DNA of 64,000 nt from Pseudomonas sp. WJP1 (GTDB lineage Bacteria > Pseudomonadota > Gammaproteobacteria > Pseudomonadales > Pseudomonadaceae): assembly GCF_028471945.1 (NCBI RefSeq), contig NZ_CP110128.1, positions 5,793,001 to 5,857,000 of the forward strand, read 5' to 3'. This document shows, in pieces, positions 52,575-63,023 of the stretch (positions are counted from its first letter, which is position 1; every line of letters starts with the position of its first letter). The notes beneath the pieces were generated by a model. The model searched no databases, was not told the DNA's origin, and worked only from the letters and a program-made list of their open reading frames with translations. The translations under genes were made by a program, and so were the position numbers.

Positions 52575-53609
52575 TTAAAGAAGGTTGTGTTCAGCCACGG
52601 GCTCAATCTGCGCCCAATGCGAAGTGTCCTCTCGATGGGCTCGCAGGTACGGCAATACGGCCGCCAGCAACGGCGCCTTGAACGCTTCCTGGAAACGATG
52701 GGCCAAGCCCGGTATCAACTTCAACTGGCTGCCACGCAGGTGCGCCGCCAAGTGCACGCCGTGCATCACCGGCAACAACGGATCGGCCGTGCCATGCACC
52801 ACCAGCGCCGGCACCCGCAGTTGGTTGAGCAATGCCACCCGGCTCGGCTCGGCCAGGATCGCCAGGATCTGGCGCTTGGCCCCCTCGGGATTGAATGCCC
52901 GGTCATACGCCAGTGCCGCCTGCTGCAGCAGTGCCTGTCGATCGTCAGTCACCGCCGGACTGCCCAGTGCCGCCAGCAGGTCCGCCTGCTGTTCCAGTGC
53001 GACTTCACGATTGGGTGCACCTCGACGCGCCAGCAACTGCAGCAGCGCCGCACTCGGCGCGGGCAAACCTTCGGCGCCGGAAGTGCTCATGATCAGGGTC
53101 AGGCTCTCGACCCGTTGTGGCGCCATCGCCGCCATGTGTTGGGCGATCATTCCACCCATGCTGGCGCCCAGCACATGGAATTGCTCGATGTGCAGTGCGT
53201 CCATCAGGCTCAGCCCGTCGTCCGCCATATCGGTCAATGAGTAGGGGGCCGAGACCGGCAGACCCAGCTTGTAGCGCAACACCTCAAACGTCAGATTGGC
53301 CTCCACCGGGATTTGGCGCCAGGTCGACAGGCCGACATCGCGATTGTCATAGCGAATCACCCGGAAACCTTGCTGGCAGAGCGCGACCACCACTTCGTCA
53401 GGCCAGTGAATCAACTGCCCACCCAGGCCCATCACCAGCAGCAACGCCGGGTCCGAGGCACGACCGATGCTCTGGTACGCCAGGCTTACCTGATCCAGGT
53501 CGACCCGTTCGGTCGCCACGTTGACGTCACAGCGAGACGCCGAAAAAGAGGGAAAACTCAAAAACAGCGCGGTCAAAAAAGCCGCTGTCGATACAAATCG
53601 TGCACACAT
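52575..53609 (-). CDS. Exported alpha/beta hydrolase
   Basis: A 344-residue alpha/beta-hydrolase with an N-terminal signal peptide ([21 protein letters not shown]), so probably periplasmic or secreted. The nucleophile is S150 in the elbow GASMGG, the acid is in [11 protein letters not shown] and the histidine in GLAHRF. The oxyanion region is [11 protein letters not shown]. The ATG at 53609 is chosen because it gives a well-formed signal peptide. A GTG 69 bases upstream would lengthen the N-terminus and overlap the Pho-box-like repeat. The substrate is unknown. It is divergent from the giant toxin-like gene. Confidence 0.85.
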   Translation of the reverse strand: MCARFVSTAAFLTALFLSFPSFSASRCDVNVATERVDLDQVSLAYQSIGRASDPALLLVMGLGGQLIHWPDEVVVALCQQGFRVIRYDNRDVGLSTWRQIPVEANLTFEVLRYKLGLPVSAPYSLTDMADDGLSLMDALHIEQFHVLGASMGGMIAQHMAAMAPQRVESLTLIMSTSGAEGLPAPSAALLQLLARRGAPNREVALEQQADLLAALGSPAVTDDRQALLQQAALAYDRAFNPEGAKRQILAILAEPSRVALLNQLRVPALVVHGTADPLLPVMHGVHLAAHLRGSQLKLIPGLAHRFQEAFKAPLLAAVLPYLRAHREDTSHWAQIEPVAEHNLL

Positions 53610-53673
53610 GAAAAACACCGAAACGCAGAACCCCAGTAGAGCGCGAGTCTGATGAAGTTTGTTCAAGCGCGCT

Positions 53674-53702
53674 GCCACAGTTGCATGACAGTTTCATGAA
53701 TG
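53674..53702 (-). promoter_or_regulatory. Pho-box-like triple repeat in the hydrolase/toxin divergent region
   Basis: On the minus strand, CATTCAT, CTGTCAT and CTGTGGC occur at exact 11-bp steps separated by GAAA and GCAA. PhoB boxes consist of CTGTCAT-like heptamers at this 11-bp period. The central heptamer is perfect, the others 5/7. It lies about 65-95 bases upstream of the chosen hydrolase start and 60-90 bases before the toxin-like gene. Confidence 0.5.
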
Positions 53703-53761
53703 CCGCTCAGTGGTCGATGCGATAACTATGTAGTGCCAAGGGCCCGGGGAATTTTTTTTAA

Positions 53762-56700
53762 ATGGCGCTTGATCAGGAGTGGACTCGCCGCTCCCCCTGG
53801 ATGAGCCCCATCACCATGACCGAAAGACTGCTCCCGACCCTCCCCTCTCCCTCGCTAATCGACATGCCCGAGTTTTCAACGCTGCCGAACAACATCGATC
53901 AGAGCCTGCTGCAAAGCGCCTTGAACCGTTGGCAAGCCTGCCAGGAAGGTATGCAGGCGCTATTCGCCGGCGTGCCACTAAACGAAGACACCAATGCCTA
54001 TTGGGATGCCCGCGCCCCCGGCACACCGCTGTCGCGGCGTGATCGGGCCACGCAGTTGTACCGCGGGCATATCGAAGCGACGGCTCAAGTGGCATTCGCC
54101 CTGGGAACCCTGAACGCCGAACAATTGAAACCGCTGTGGTTGGTTCTGGATTCCGGGACTGTGGGAGTACGTCTGGACGATCGGCCGATCCACTGCGAAC
54201 ACCTGGCGCTGAAGTTGAGTGACAACAGCATCCTGAAACTCCCGGCGGCCTGGGTGATCAGCGTGGGCAACCAGCAACCGGTTGCGCAATTGCTGTACTT
54301 GCCCTCTCGACCGGTAGCCATCCAGGCCTTCAAAGAACGTCGCGACATGGAGCATTGGTTGTCCACGCAATTGCTCGCTCCGCCAGCGTTACCCAGCCTT
54401 TACAATTTTGAATACACGGCCAGGACCGGGCCGTTGACAACAGGTATTGAGGAGCTGTTTTCGCCCGCACCGCAAGCCCGCCTTGCCGAGGTGTTTGTCC
54501 AGGCGCCCACCCTTGAGGACCTGGAGCTGACCGCAGACTTTACCGATGAAGATCAATCATCCCTATTCGATAGCCTGGCTGCCGATATTCCACTGGCGTT
54601 GCGCCGGGCCTCGCTTGGCAAACAGCGCGCGGCGCTGGAAACACTGCTCGGTGAGGCGCTGGACAGTGACCATCAAAAGGCGCTCGACGACACACTCAAG
54701 GCGCTGGAAACCGCAGAGCTCGCTGCAGACTCGGCCGCCTCCACCCTGCTTTACCGATCGCGTACGCTGGACCTGGAAACGTTCAATCGTGCTTTCAACG
54801 CCCTTTACCAGGCACACAAGGACGGCTTGAAGGCCGAGGTTGAACTGCAACGCACGCTCAACCAGCTCGATAGCACGGAACTTGATTTGCTCGAGGTCTT
54901 GCTGGACCCGCCTGACGCCAACGATCACGAACCTGACGTTGCATTCGCCAGCCTGTCGTTGAGCATGAAAACAGACACTGGCGAACCCTTGCGCCAAGAG
55001 CTCAACGGGGTGTTGGTCATCGCCCGACCGCAAGTGCTGTCCGATACAGAATCGCCCGACAGTCTGCTGCTCTACTGGCCCGGCATCGGCGGCGGCTTGC
55101 AGCGATTCGCCAACCGCAAAGACCTGGAACAGCAGCTGTTGAAAATCCAGGGACAGGATCCCGTGCTGATCCTGCAACTGCAGCCCATCACGACTGATCC
55201 GTTGCTGTACAGCCTCAATCAACAGACCAGCCTTTTCGAAGAACAGGCCGCGCAAATACGCCAGCGCTATCCTGACGACACCCAGGCGTCACAACGTGCG
55301 CAGCAACTGGAAAAACTGCGCAGACAAACCAAGGCGTTGCTGCAGGTTCCGGTGAACCCAGCGAGAAGCCTGGCTCTCATGCACTTACAGGAACAACGCC
55401 TGAGTGCCTCGATGGTTGGCCGTCTTCCCACCTGGCTGGGCACCTTGGCAGCGCCCGATGGGGCCAGGCTCAAAAGCCTGACCAGCGCCTACATCCAGGC
55501 CATGCAGCGCAGCCATGAGCAACTGCAAACAACCCTGGTGCCCCGCGATGTGTTCACCCGTCGACACCTTCAAGCCCAGCTTCGCGAAGACTTCTCACTC
55601 AAAGGCGACTTTGACATCCAGTTGGACCTGCCCGACTCCGTCACGCTGCAAAAACAACTCTCCGACGGTGCGGCTCCCGGCACCCCGCAAAAACTGGTGG
55701 CAGTGCCCAGTACCGCCAGAAGCAAGATGTCACTCCAGGAGCTGGCCCAACTCAATATCGACAACACGCCGTCGATGCAGCTTGAGCCCTTGTCCCTGCG
55801 CCTTGGCTTCATGCGCGTGGAAGTCACAACGGCGGACGACCGCGAACGCCAGGCCCTGACATCCGGCATCACCCCTGCCTACCTGCGCAAGACGCTGCCA
55901 CAGCTGGATCTGCCCAAGGCCTACGAAAAGCTCATCTACGACACCTTCATGGGCGATCAAGGCGAACCGCTGTTTGTACGGGAGCATCGCCGGGAATGCC
56001 TGATCGAGCCCTGGCGCCTGACCCTCCAACTGCAAGGTGAGTGCGCGCGTTTGCAAAGGCAGATCAGCCTCGACGACCTGCAAGTGCTGAACACCGCCAT
56101 TGATGCAGTTACACCGCAAGCCTGGCAAGCGGACGGCAAGCGCATCGAGCTACTGCCGGCCTACCTGAGCGCGGGCGGCACGGATACTCCCAACGAAGGC
56201 CCGGTGACCTTGTCCGGCGTGACGTTCATTCAGGAACAGGTCAGCGGCATGACGTTGTTGTACCTGCCGGACAGTCCCGATGGTCAGTCCCTGCGCCGCT
56301 ACGACAGCCTCGAAGAAGCGCGCATGGCCCTGTTCAACCTGTGCCTGCGCAGCGAGATGGTCAGCTACCTGGCCGGTCGCGCCTTGCAGGGAAAGGTGCG
56401 GGCTCATGAAAACCGGATCAACCAGGCAGTACTCAAACACTTCGACGCCATGATCGGTGTGGGGGGACGCTGGCCGGCCGTCACTTCGCTGGCCGCGCAC
56501 CTGCTCAATACCCAGATGGGACGCCTCATCGAAGCCCATCGCGGCACATCGCGCTCCAACGCCGCGTTATTCCTGGAGCGCAATGCGCTCAGCGGACCGA
56601 AGGCGTTGAACTACATAAAAATGGCCATGGGTCTTGTGCCCTTCGTTGGCGCAGGCATTGCCCTGCACGATGCCTGGAGCAGTGCCAATCGGGCCGTCGC

Positions 56701-59023
56701 AGCGCTGTTACGCGCTGACGTGGGTGAAGGCCTGACAGAGATCGAGTCGGTGCTATTGTCCCTGATCGATGCCGCCATGGATCTTCTTCCCGCTGCCGTG
56801 GGCAGTAAATCGGCCACGGGCGCCCGCGCGTTGACCCGTGCTCGTCAGCTGCGGACGCTCGGCAAAGGCGCCATGGCCTTGCCACCGACCTCTAAATACC
56901 AGGCACGGCACATCGCCGAACGTTTCGCCGGTTACGAATATGAAAAACCGATCTCCCTCGCCTTGTTGCAACCGGTCGAGCACGGTGTCTATCGCAATGT
57001 CTACCGGCATGCCGATGGTGATTTCATCACCCGCCAGGGCCGCATCTTCCAGGTTGAACCGAGCACGGACTCACGTGGCTGGCGACTGAGCGGCACCCAT
57101 AAAAAAACCTACAAACAACCCATTGCTCTCGATGAAGCAGGTCGCTGGGACACTTGGTTCGGTGTCTACGGATCGACTTTCGAAGGCGGCGGGCTGGGGG
57201 GTGGTGGCGTGCTCGGGCATCTGGCGGACACCCTCGACCCGATCTGGCCGGTCGCCATTCGCGAACGATTGCCACGGTGGTGGGGCGATCGGGTGTTTCG
57301 CCATCAGCAGGCATTGACTGAAGCCGCCGACAACTTTGCGCCGCAACTCGATGCCCGGATCCAGCGCACCAACGCGGCCCTGGAAACATACAACAACAGC
57401 TCCATCGAAGCCCGTCCGGCCCTGCTACCGGCCACTGAAGCAGCCTGCATGGGCGACATCGAACTGGCCAGCACGAAGTATCAGACGCTGGCCGAACTGG
57501 CGCCGCTGACCCATGGCAACAAACGGCGCACAATCATGGAACTGCAAAGTCATGACGCGCTCATTATCACCGACAGGCAAAAGCACCGGGTGTTTTTTGC
57601 CAACCACCGTGCTGAGCCGCTCGTGGATAGAATCGACGCTTTAGTCGACGTAGTGGACAGACTACCGGATGATGCGGTCGCCGAACGCATTCAGACCTTG
57701 CACGACATCCGAAAGCTGCGCGAGGAACTCATCGGCCAAGTGGAGCAGATAGAAACCGCAATGCGCGACCTCAACCTATGGTACGAACGCATTACGGTCA
57801 GGGCAGAAAGGGCACAACTGGCACCCGAAGTAACGATGTTGAACGGACGCCTCAGCGACACCAAACTGCTTTTCCTGAAAACCGGTCAACTGCTGGAAAG
57901 CGTCAAACGCTTCGACACGACAAAGGATCTCTCCTGGTTCGATCTGCAGGCCCAAGCCCATAACCTGCGCACCGAGGTCTACCGCGCATTGCTCGTCCAA
58001 TACAGCCTGCCGGATGCGACCGCCACCCGAGCCCAGCGCAATCAGATTCTTCAGGAGTGCCTTGAGCACTACCGGCAATTCCGTCGTGGCATGAATGCCT
58101 GGACCGCCAGCTATCCCCAGCACTTTCATCTCGACGCCGTGGCGCCCTTGCTGGAGGGTATCGAGAAAATGGCCGAACGGGCCCGCAAGACCATCGACCT
58201 GCCAGCCCCAGCCATGCCAGGCGGGCAACGCAGCAAGAAAGTCTTCACCACTGAAGACGACCAATTACTGATCGGGGTGGAACGCTGGGAACCGACGACG
58301 CAGAAGCACCAATACATCCTGACCGGTCGCGGTGGCGTCGAGGAAATATGGGAACAGGGTGCAAATGGCAAGTTTCGCTTGCTCAATTCACCGGCACCGA
58401 GCGCTCGCCCCGCGCAAAGGGACCCGACTGCCATGATTGCAGACGCGCGTGACCGATTGCAGGCGCAGCCCGCCTACCAGTCGAAGATACAAGCCTATGC
58501 AGCACAGGACATGCTCCCGGTCGACCTGGAGCACATGATGGTCACCGAGGCCAGCGAACTGACGCGCCGGGCGCTCGATATCGAAGTCGTTGCCCCGCAG
58601 AGCACTGTCATCGAGCAACTGCGCAACAAGGCCACGGAACTGATTGCCATCGGACGGCAGATGCGCACGCAGCAGTCACTGCGCAGCAAAAACCCTACGG
58701 ATGGAATGCTTGACGATCTGATCAGCCAAAACGCCGTGGAGATACGGAAAACCAGCCCGATCAAACGTCTGAATAAACGTTCTGACGGACGAACCGATTA
58801 CCTGCAGGAATACGAAATCTGGGACCAGACCGAGGTCCCACCCAAGGTGTTGTGGTACGCCCATTTTCATTACACCAAGGCGGCGCCTGCCTTCGCCGAG
58901 TTCGAAAAGGCCCACCTGAAGCTGCCGCAGTACCGCTATCTGACCCACGCCGATGATGCCGCCCTTCCCTATGCCGACATCGGCAAAAGGTCACCGGCAT
59001 TGCGCCATTTCGAGCAACTTTGA
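53762..59023 (+). CDS. Giant DUF6543/dermonecrotic-toxin-like protein
   Basis: A 1,753-residue protein with no signal peptide. The N-terminal part (about residues 40-200; NAYWDARAPGTPLSRRDRA at 78-96) looks like the DUF6543 or 'dermonecrotic toxin' N-terminal domain of large Pseudomonas proteins. A helix-rich region to about residue 600 follows. A hydrophobic helical hairpin (AMGLVPFVGAGIALHDAW at 955-972; ESVLLSLIDAAMDLLPAAVG near 995-1014) could insert into membranes. A beta-rich segment with GVYRNVYRHADGDFITRQGR lies near 1070, a glycine-rich GGGLGGGG near 1142, and a coiled coil at about 1285-1390. The C-terminus (DYLQEYEIWD, LWYAHFHY) is typical of these proteins. The start could instead be at 53801 or 53816. 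No immunity or secretion gene adjoins. Toxin activity is unproven. Confidence 0.6.
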   Translation: MALDQEWTRRSPWMSPITMTERLLPTLPSPSLIDMPEFSTLPNNIDQSLLQSALNRWQACQEGMQALFAGVPLNEDTNAYWDARAPGTPLSRRDRATQLYRGHIEATAQVAFALGTLNAEQLKPLWLVLDSGTVGVRLDDRPIHCEHLALKLSDNSILKLPAAWVISVGNQQPVAQLLYLPSRPVAIQAFKERRDMEHWLSTQLLAPPALPSLYNFEYTARTGPLTTGIEELFSPAPQARLAEVFVQAPTLEDLELTADFTDEDQSSLFDSLAADIPLALRRASLGKQRAALETLLGEALDSDHQKALDDTLKALETAELAADSAASTLLYRSRTLDLETFNRAFNALYQAHKDGLKAEVELQRTLNQLDSTELDLLEVLLDPPDANDHEPDVAFASLSLSMKTDTGEPLRQELNGVLVIARPQVLSDTESPDSLLLYWPGIGGGLQRFANRKDLEQQLLKIQGQDPVLILQLQPITTDPLLYSLNQQTSLFEEQAAQIRQRYPDDTQASQRAQQLEKLRRQTKALLQVPVNPARSLALMHLQEQRLSASMVGRLPTWLGTLAAPDGARLKSLTSAYIQAMQRSHEQLQTTLVPRDVFTRRHLQAQLREDFSLKGDFDIQLDLPDSVTLQKQLSDGAAPGTPQKLVAVPSTARSKMSLQELAQLNIDNTPSMQLEPLSLRLGFMRVEVTTADDRERQALTSGITPAYLRKTLPQLDLPKAYEKLIYDTFMGDQGEPLFVREHRRECLIEPWRLTLQLQGECARLQRQISLDDLQVLNTAIDAVTPQAWQADGKRIELLPAYLSAGGTDTPNEGPVTLSGVTFIQEQVSGMTLLYLPDSPDGQSLRRYDSLEEARMALFNLCLRSEMVSYLAGRALQGKVRAHENRINQAVLKHFDAMIGVGGRWPAVTSLAAHLLNTQMGRLIEAHRGTSRSNAALFLERNALSGPKALNYIKMAMGLVPFVGAGIALHDAWSSANRAVAALLRADVGEGLTEIESVLLSLIDAAMDLLPAAVGSKSATGARALTRARQLRTLGKGAMALPPTSKYQARHIAERFAGYEYEKPISLALLQPVEHGVYRNVYRHADGDFITRQGRIFQVEPSTDSRGWRLSGTHKKTYKQPIALDEAGRWDTWFGVYGSTFEGGGLGGGGVLGHLADTLDPIWPVAIRERLPRWWGDRVFRHQQALTEAADNFAPQLDARIQRTNAALETYNNSSIEARPALLPATEAACMGDIELASTKYQTLAELAPLTHGNKRRTIMELQSHDALIITDRQKHRVFFANHRAEPLVDRIDALVDVVDRLPDDAVAERIQTLHDIRKLREELIGQVEQIETAMRDLNLWYERITVRAERAQLAPEVTMLNGRLSDTKLLFLKTGQLLESVKRFDTTKDLSWFDLQAQAHNLRTEVYRALLVQYSLPDATATRAQRNQILQECLEHYRQFRRGMNAWTASYPQHFHLDAVAPLLEGIEKMAERARKTIDLPAPAMPGGQRSKKVFTTEDDQLLIGVERWEPTTQKHQYILTGRGGVEEIWEQGANGKFRLLNSPAPSARPAQRDPTAMIADARDRLQAQPAYQSKIQAYAAQDMLPVDLEHMMVTEASELTRRALDIEVVAPQSTVIEQLRNKATELIAIGRQMRTQQSLRSKNPTDGMLDDLISQNAVEIRKTSPIKRLNKRSDGRTDYLQEYEIWDQTEVPPKVLWYAHFHYTKAAPAFAEFEKAHLKLPQYRYLTHADDAALPYADIGKRSPALRHFEQL

Positions 59024-59064
59024 CAGGCAAGACAGGAGCGGTTGACCCGCTCCCGTTTTCAATC

Positions 59065-61377
59065 TCAAGCCAGTTGGCTGCGCAGTTGTCGTGCCGCGGC
59101 AACCATGTTCACCAGGGCGGCCTCGGTTTCCGGCCACGCCCGGGTCTTCAAACCGCAATCGGGGTTGATCCACAGCCGCTCGGCCGGGATCCGTTTCACG
59201 GCTTTGCTGATCAACTTGACCATCTCGGCGGTGTCCGGCACCCGTGGCGAGTGGATGTCGTAGACGCCCGGGCCGATGTCGTTCGGGTAATCGAAGGCTT
59301 CGAAGGCTTGCAGCAACTCCATGTCCGAACGCGAGGTTTCGATGGTGATCACATCGGCATCCATCTTTGCGATGGCCTCGATCACATCGTTGAACTCGCT
59401 GTAGCACATGTGGGTGTGGATCTGGGTTTCGTCGCGCACACCGCTGGCGCTCAAGCGGAACGCCTCTACCGCCCAGTCCAGGTATTCCTGCCATTGCGCC
59501 CGACGCAGCGGCAGGCCTTCGCGGAACGCCGCTTCGTCGATTTGCACGATCTTGATGCCGGCGGCTTCCAGGTCCAGCACCTCGTCACGCAGGGCCAGAG
59601 CCAGTTGCTGCGCCTGCACTTTGCGCGACACGTCTTCGCGGGGGAAGGACCACATCAACATGGTCACGGGACCGGTGAGCATGCCTTTCATGACCTTGTC
59701 GGTCTGGCTCTGCGCATAGCGGATCCAGTCGACCGTCATGGCTTTGGGACGGCTCAGGTCGCCGTAGATGATCGCCGGTTTTACACAGCGCGAACCGTAG
59801 CTCTGCACCCAGCCGAAGCGGGTGAAGGCATACCCGTCGAGCTGCTCGGCGAAGTACTCGACCATGTCGTTGCGTTCGGCTTCGCCGTGCACCAGCACGT
59901 CCAGCCCCAGGCGCTCCTGAATCTGCACGGCGTGGCGGATTTCGTGGTGCATGGCATCAGTGTAATCGTTGGCCGACAGCTTGCCTTGCTTGAAGGCCTG
60001 GCGCGCCAGACGAATCGAACCGGTCTGCGGAAACGAGCCGATGGTGGTGGTCGGGAACGCGGGCAACTTCAAGCGCGCACGTTGCTGCCCGATGCGTTTG
60101 GCGAACGGCGAATGACGCTGGCTGTCGGCTGCGCCAATGGCATCGATGCGCGCTTGCACCTCGGTTTTATGGATACGCGGCGATTCGGCGCGACTGGCGG
60201 CAATGGCACGGCTTTCGGCCAGCGCGGCTTGCACCTTGGGCGCTTGCGGGTCGTTCAGGGCATCGCGCAGCACGGCGATTTCGCCACACTTTTGCACCGC
60301 AAACGCCAGCCAGCTTTTCAGCTCCGGATCGAGCTTGTCTTCGCGCTCCAGGTCCACCGGGCTGTGCAGCAGCGAGCAGGAGCTGCTGACCCACAGGTTG
60401 TCGCCAAAACGCTCCTGGGCAAATTGCAGTTGCGCCAGCACCGGTTCCAGCTCACAGCGCCAGACGTTGCGGCCGTTGACCAGTCCCACCGAGAGGATCT
60501 TGTAGGTTGGCAGGCGATCGAGCACGTGCAGCAGTTGATCCGGCGCACGCACCGCATCGATGTGCAAGCCTTGCACCGGCAGGCCGACGGCCAGGCCGAG
60601 GTTGTCCTGCAGGCCGCTGAAGTAGGTGGCCAGGAGCTTTTTCAGTGGCGAGTACTGCAGGATGTGGTAGGCGCGCTCAAAGGCGTTTTTCCATTCCTGC
60701 GGCAAATCGAGGGTCAGGATCGGTTCATCGATCTGTACCCATTCCACCCCTTGATCAGCGAGGCGCACGAGGATTTCGTTATAGACCGGCAGCAGGCGCT
60801 CCAACAGGCCGAGTTTGTCGAAGTCTGCGCCTTTGATTTTGCCCAGCCACAGGTAGGTCAGCGGGCCGATGATCACCGGCTTGACGGTGTGCCCCAGGGC
60901 CTGGGCTTCGTCGACTTCATCGAACAGCTGTTCCCAGCTCAGCTTGAACTGTTGATCAGCCGTGAATTCCGGGACCAGGTAGTGGTAATTGGTGTCGAAC
61001 CACTTGGTCAGTTCCTGGGCGTATTGCGCCTGGCCATGTTCAACATCGCAGCAGCTAGCCGTGGCGCCACGGGCCATGCCGAACAGCGTGTCGAGGGTCG
61101 GCAGGCCACGTTCGTCCCGGGTGCTGTCGAAACGCTCGGGTATCACGCCAAAGGCCAGGGAATGGGTCAGTACCTGGTCGTACCAGGCGAAGTCGCCGAC
61201 CGGCAGCAGGTCGATGCCGGCGTCTTTCTGCAATTGCCAGTGGGTGGCGCGCAATTGGCGACCGACGCTTTTCAGCGCCTGCTGGTCGAGATCGCCTTTC
61301 CAGTAGGATTCGAGGGCTTTTTTCAGTTCGCGGTCGGCACCGATGCGGGGAAAACCAAGGGTGTGGGCTACGGCCAT
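59065..61377 (-). CDS. metE: Cobalamin-independent methionine synthase
   Basis: Zinc enzyme of 770 residues that transfers a methyl group from 5-methyltetrahydropteroyltriglutamate to homocysteine. It begins [20 protein letters not shown]. The zinc ligands correspond to H656 and C658 (HMCYSEF), E680 and C741 (NPDCGL), which sit at a constant +15 offset from the E. coli MetE residues. The start at 61377 has an AGGAG site; an in-frame ATG further up is unsupported. Divergent from metR, which should activate it. Confidence 0.97.
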   Translation of the reverse strand: MAVAHTLGFPRIGADRELKKALESYWKGDLDQQALKSVGRQLRATHWQLQKDAGIDLLPVGDFAWYDQVLTHSLAFGVIPERFDSTRDERGLPTLDTLFGMARGATASCCDVEHGQAQYAQELTKWFDTNYHYLVPEFTADQQFKLSWEQLFDEVDEAQALGHTVKPVIIGPLTYLWLGKIKGADFDKLGLLERLLPVYNEILVRLADQGVEWVQIDEPILTLDLPQEWKNAFERAYHILQYSPLKKLLATYFSGLQDNLGLAVGLPVQGLHIDAVRAPDQLLHVLDRLPTYKILSVGLVNGRNVWRCELEPVLAQLQFAQERFGDNLWVSSSCSLLHSPVDLEREDKLDPELKSWLAFAVQKCGEIAVLRDALNDPQAPKVQAALAESRAIAASRAESPRIHKTEVQARIDAIGAADSQRHSPFAKRIGQQRARLKLPAFPTTTIGSFPQTGSIRLARQAFKQGKLSANDYTDAMHHEIRHAVQIQERLGLDVLVHGEAERNDMVEYFAEQLDGYAFTRFGWVQSYGSRCVKPAIIYGDLSRPKAMTVDWIRYAQSQTDKVMKGMLTGPVTMLMWSFPREDVSRKVQAQQLALALRDEVLDLEAAGIKIVQIDEAAFREGLPLRRAQWQEYLDWAVEAFRLSASGVRDETQIHTHMCYSEFNDVIEAIAKMDADVITIETSRSDMELLQAFEAFDYPNDIGPGVYDIHSPRVPDTAEMVKLISKAVKRIPAERLWINPDCGLKTRAWPETEAALVNMVAAARQLRSQLA

Positions 61378-61430
61378 GTCGAATTGCTCCTGGGTAAAAG
61401 ATGGCGCTATTGTCGACATCCGACCCATCA

Positions 61431-61443
61431 TGAGACAAACTCA
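61431..61443. promoter_or_regulatory. Candidate MetR operator in the metE-metR spacer
   Basis: TGAGACAAACTCA has four-base inverted arms with a five-base centre, the geometry of the MetR consensus TGAA-N5-TTCA with one change per arm. It lies about 55 bases from metE and 45 bases from metR. Confidence 0.5.
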
Positions 61444-61486
61444 ACCTTTTCGTGTTGATCACAAGTTTTCCTCATGGAGCCCACCG

Positions 61487-62404
61487 GTGCTTGAAATCCG
61501 TCACCTGAAGACCCTGCACGCCTTGCGCGAAGCCGATAGCCTGGTGGACGCGGCCGACCGCCTGCACCTGACCCAGTCGGCGCTGTCCCATCAGTTCAAG
61601 GAGCTTGAGGAACGCATGGGCATGCCGTTGTTCGTGCGCAAGACCAAGCCGGTGCGTTTCACCAGCGCCGGCTTGCGCCTGCTGCAACTGGCCGATGCCA
61701 CCTTGCCCCTGCTGCGCGCCGCCGAGCGCGACATCGCGCGGCTGGCCGGTGGCACCGCCGGGCGCCTGCACATGGCCATCGAGTGCCACAGTTGCTTCCA
61801 GTGGCTGATGCCGACCATCGACCAGTTCCGCGACGCCTGGCCGGAAGTCGAGCTGGACCTGGCTTCGGGCTTCTCCTTCGCCCCACTGCCCGCCCTGGCC
61901 CGTGGCGACCTGGACCTGGTGGTGACGTCCGACCCGGTGGACCTGGTAGGGATCACCTACGTGCCGCTGTTTACCTATGAAGCGATGCTCGCGGTGGCAA
62001 ACCAGCACCGCCTGGCCAGCAAGGCCTACATCGTCCCGCAGGACTTGCTCACCGAGACCTTGATCACCTACCCGGTGGAACGCGACCGGCTGGATATCTT
62101 CACGCGGTTCCTGGAGCCGGCCGACGTCGAACCGGCCCAGGTCCGCACCTCGGAACTGACGGTGATGATGATGCAACTGGTGGCCAGTGGACGCGGTGTG
62201 TGTGGCATGCCCCATTGGGCGTTGCATGAATACAGCTCACGGGGTTACGTGAAAGCCAAGCGCCTGGGCGAGAAAGGTCTGTTCGCGACGCTGTACGCGG
62301 CCATTCGGGCCGACATGCTCGATGCGCCGTACATGCGGGACTTTTTGCTGACAGCCAAGGACACGTCGTTTTCGACGTTGGATGGGGTCAGCGCCGTTCG
62401 TTAG
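61487..62404 (+). CDS. metR: LysR-family regulator MetR
   Basis: LysR-type activator of 305 residues. The N-terminal helix-turn-helix includes ALREADSLVDAADRLHLTQ and SALSHQFKELEERMG. The effector domain has IECHSCFQWLMPTIDQFR, a segment characteristic of MetR, which responds to homocysteine. The start is GTG at 61487 (VLEIRHLKTLHAL) with GGAG eight bases before; this matches the family N-terminus. The longer reading from 61343 would overlap metE. The divergent arrangement with metE is conserved. Confidence 0.93.
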   Translation: MLEIRHLKTLHALREADSLVDAADRLHLTQSALSHQFKELEERMGMPLFVRKTKPVRFTSAGLRLLQLADATLPLLRAAERDIARLAGGTAGRLHMAIECHSCFQWLMPTIDQFRDAWPEVELDLASGFSFAPLPALARGDLDLVVTSDPVDLVGITYVPLFTYEAMLAVANQHRLASKAYIVPQDLLTETLITYPVERDRLDIFTRFLEPADVEPAQVRTSELTVMMMQLVASGRGVCGMPHWALHEYSSRGYVKAKRLGEKGLFATLYAAIRADMLDAPYMRDFLLTAKDTSFSTLDGVSAVR

Positions 62405-62419
62405 GAGAACACATCCCCT

Positions 62420-62507
62420 GTGGGAGCGGGCTCGCCCGCGATAGCGGTATAACTGATACATCAATGTTGAATCTACCGCCGCCATCGCGGGCAAGCCCGC
62501 TCCCACA
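62420..62507. repeat. REPIN of a third sequence variant after metR
   Basis: Arms TGTGGGAGCGGGCTCGCCCG and complement ending CAAGCCCGCTCCCACA. The core GGGCTCGCCCGCGAT differs from the common GAGCCTGCTCGCGAT. It lies between the convergent ends of metR and the GNAT gene. Confidence 0.88.
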
Positions 62508-62523
62508 AGTAACCCAGTGATCT

Positions 62524-63021
62524 TTAGATTTCGCGCCACATGTGGATCTTGTCGAAGTATTGCTCCCCCACCCGCACCGCCATCGGCTCCCGGCCGAACT
62601 GGATGAAGCCGCAGCGCCGATAAAGGTTGAATGCCGCATCGTTACCGGCGGTGACGGTCAATTTGACCAGCCGCAGATGCGGGTGGGTCTGCGCCTCCGC
62701 CAGCACCGCTTGCACCAATTGATAGCCAAGCCCGCGCTGGCGCACGTCGGCAGATACGTACATGCCGAACAGCGTCGCCTTGTGCCGGGCCTTTTCCCGG
62801 GGCTCGAAGGCCAGCCCAGCGATGCCCGCCAGCCGGCCGTCGTCGAACCCCCCGAACACCACATCGAGCTTGCCGGTCAGGCGCGACTCCCACCAGCTCA
62901 AAGGCATTGCCGAGCGCTCGCGCACGCTGGAGGTGAACGCCTGGGGGTGCCGCTCACAGGCTTCCAGCGTCATCGCCCGATAGTCCAGCGCATGGCTGGC
63001 ATCCAGTCGCTGAATCCACAT
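62524..63021 (-). CDS. GNAT-family N-acetyltransferase
   Basis: A 165-residue acetyltransferase. The acetyl-CoA binding motif A appears as GMYVSADVRQRGLGYQLVQAVL (Q/RxxGxG/A pattern at VRQRGLG), followed by the LVKLTVTAGNDAAFNLYRRCGF strand-helix motif B. The N-terminus begins MWIQRLDASHALDYR. The substrate cannot be inferred. It lies two bases after the LysE-type gene on the same strand, so the two are probably co-transcribed. Confidence 0.9.
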   Translation of the reverse strand: MWIQRLDASHALDYRAMTLEACERHPQAFTSSVRERSAMPLSWWESRLTGKLDVVFGGFDDGRLAGIAGLAFEPREKARHKATLFGMYVSADVRQRGLGYQLVQAVLAEAQTHPHLRLVKLTVTAGNDAAFNLYRRCGFIQFGREPMAVRVGEQYFDKIHMWREI

Positions 63022-63023
63022 GT

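Noticed and set aside
59020..61458. 812-residue open frame opposite metE
   Set aside because: Antisense shadow of metE, whose zinc ligands are all in place.
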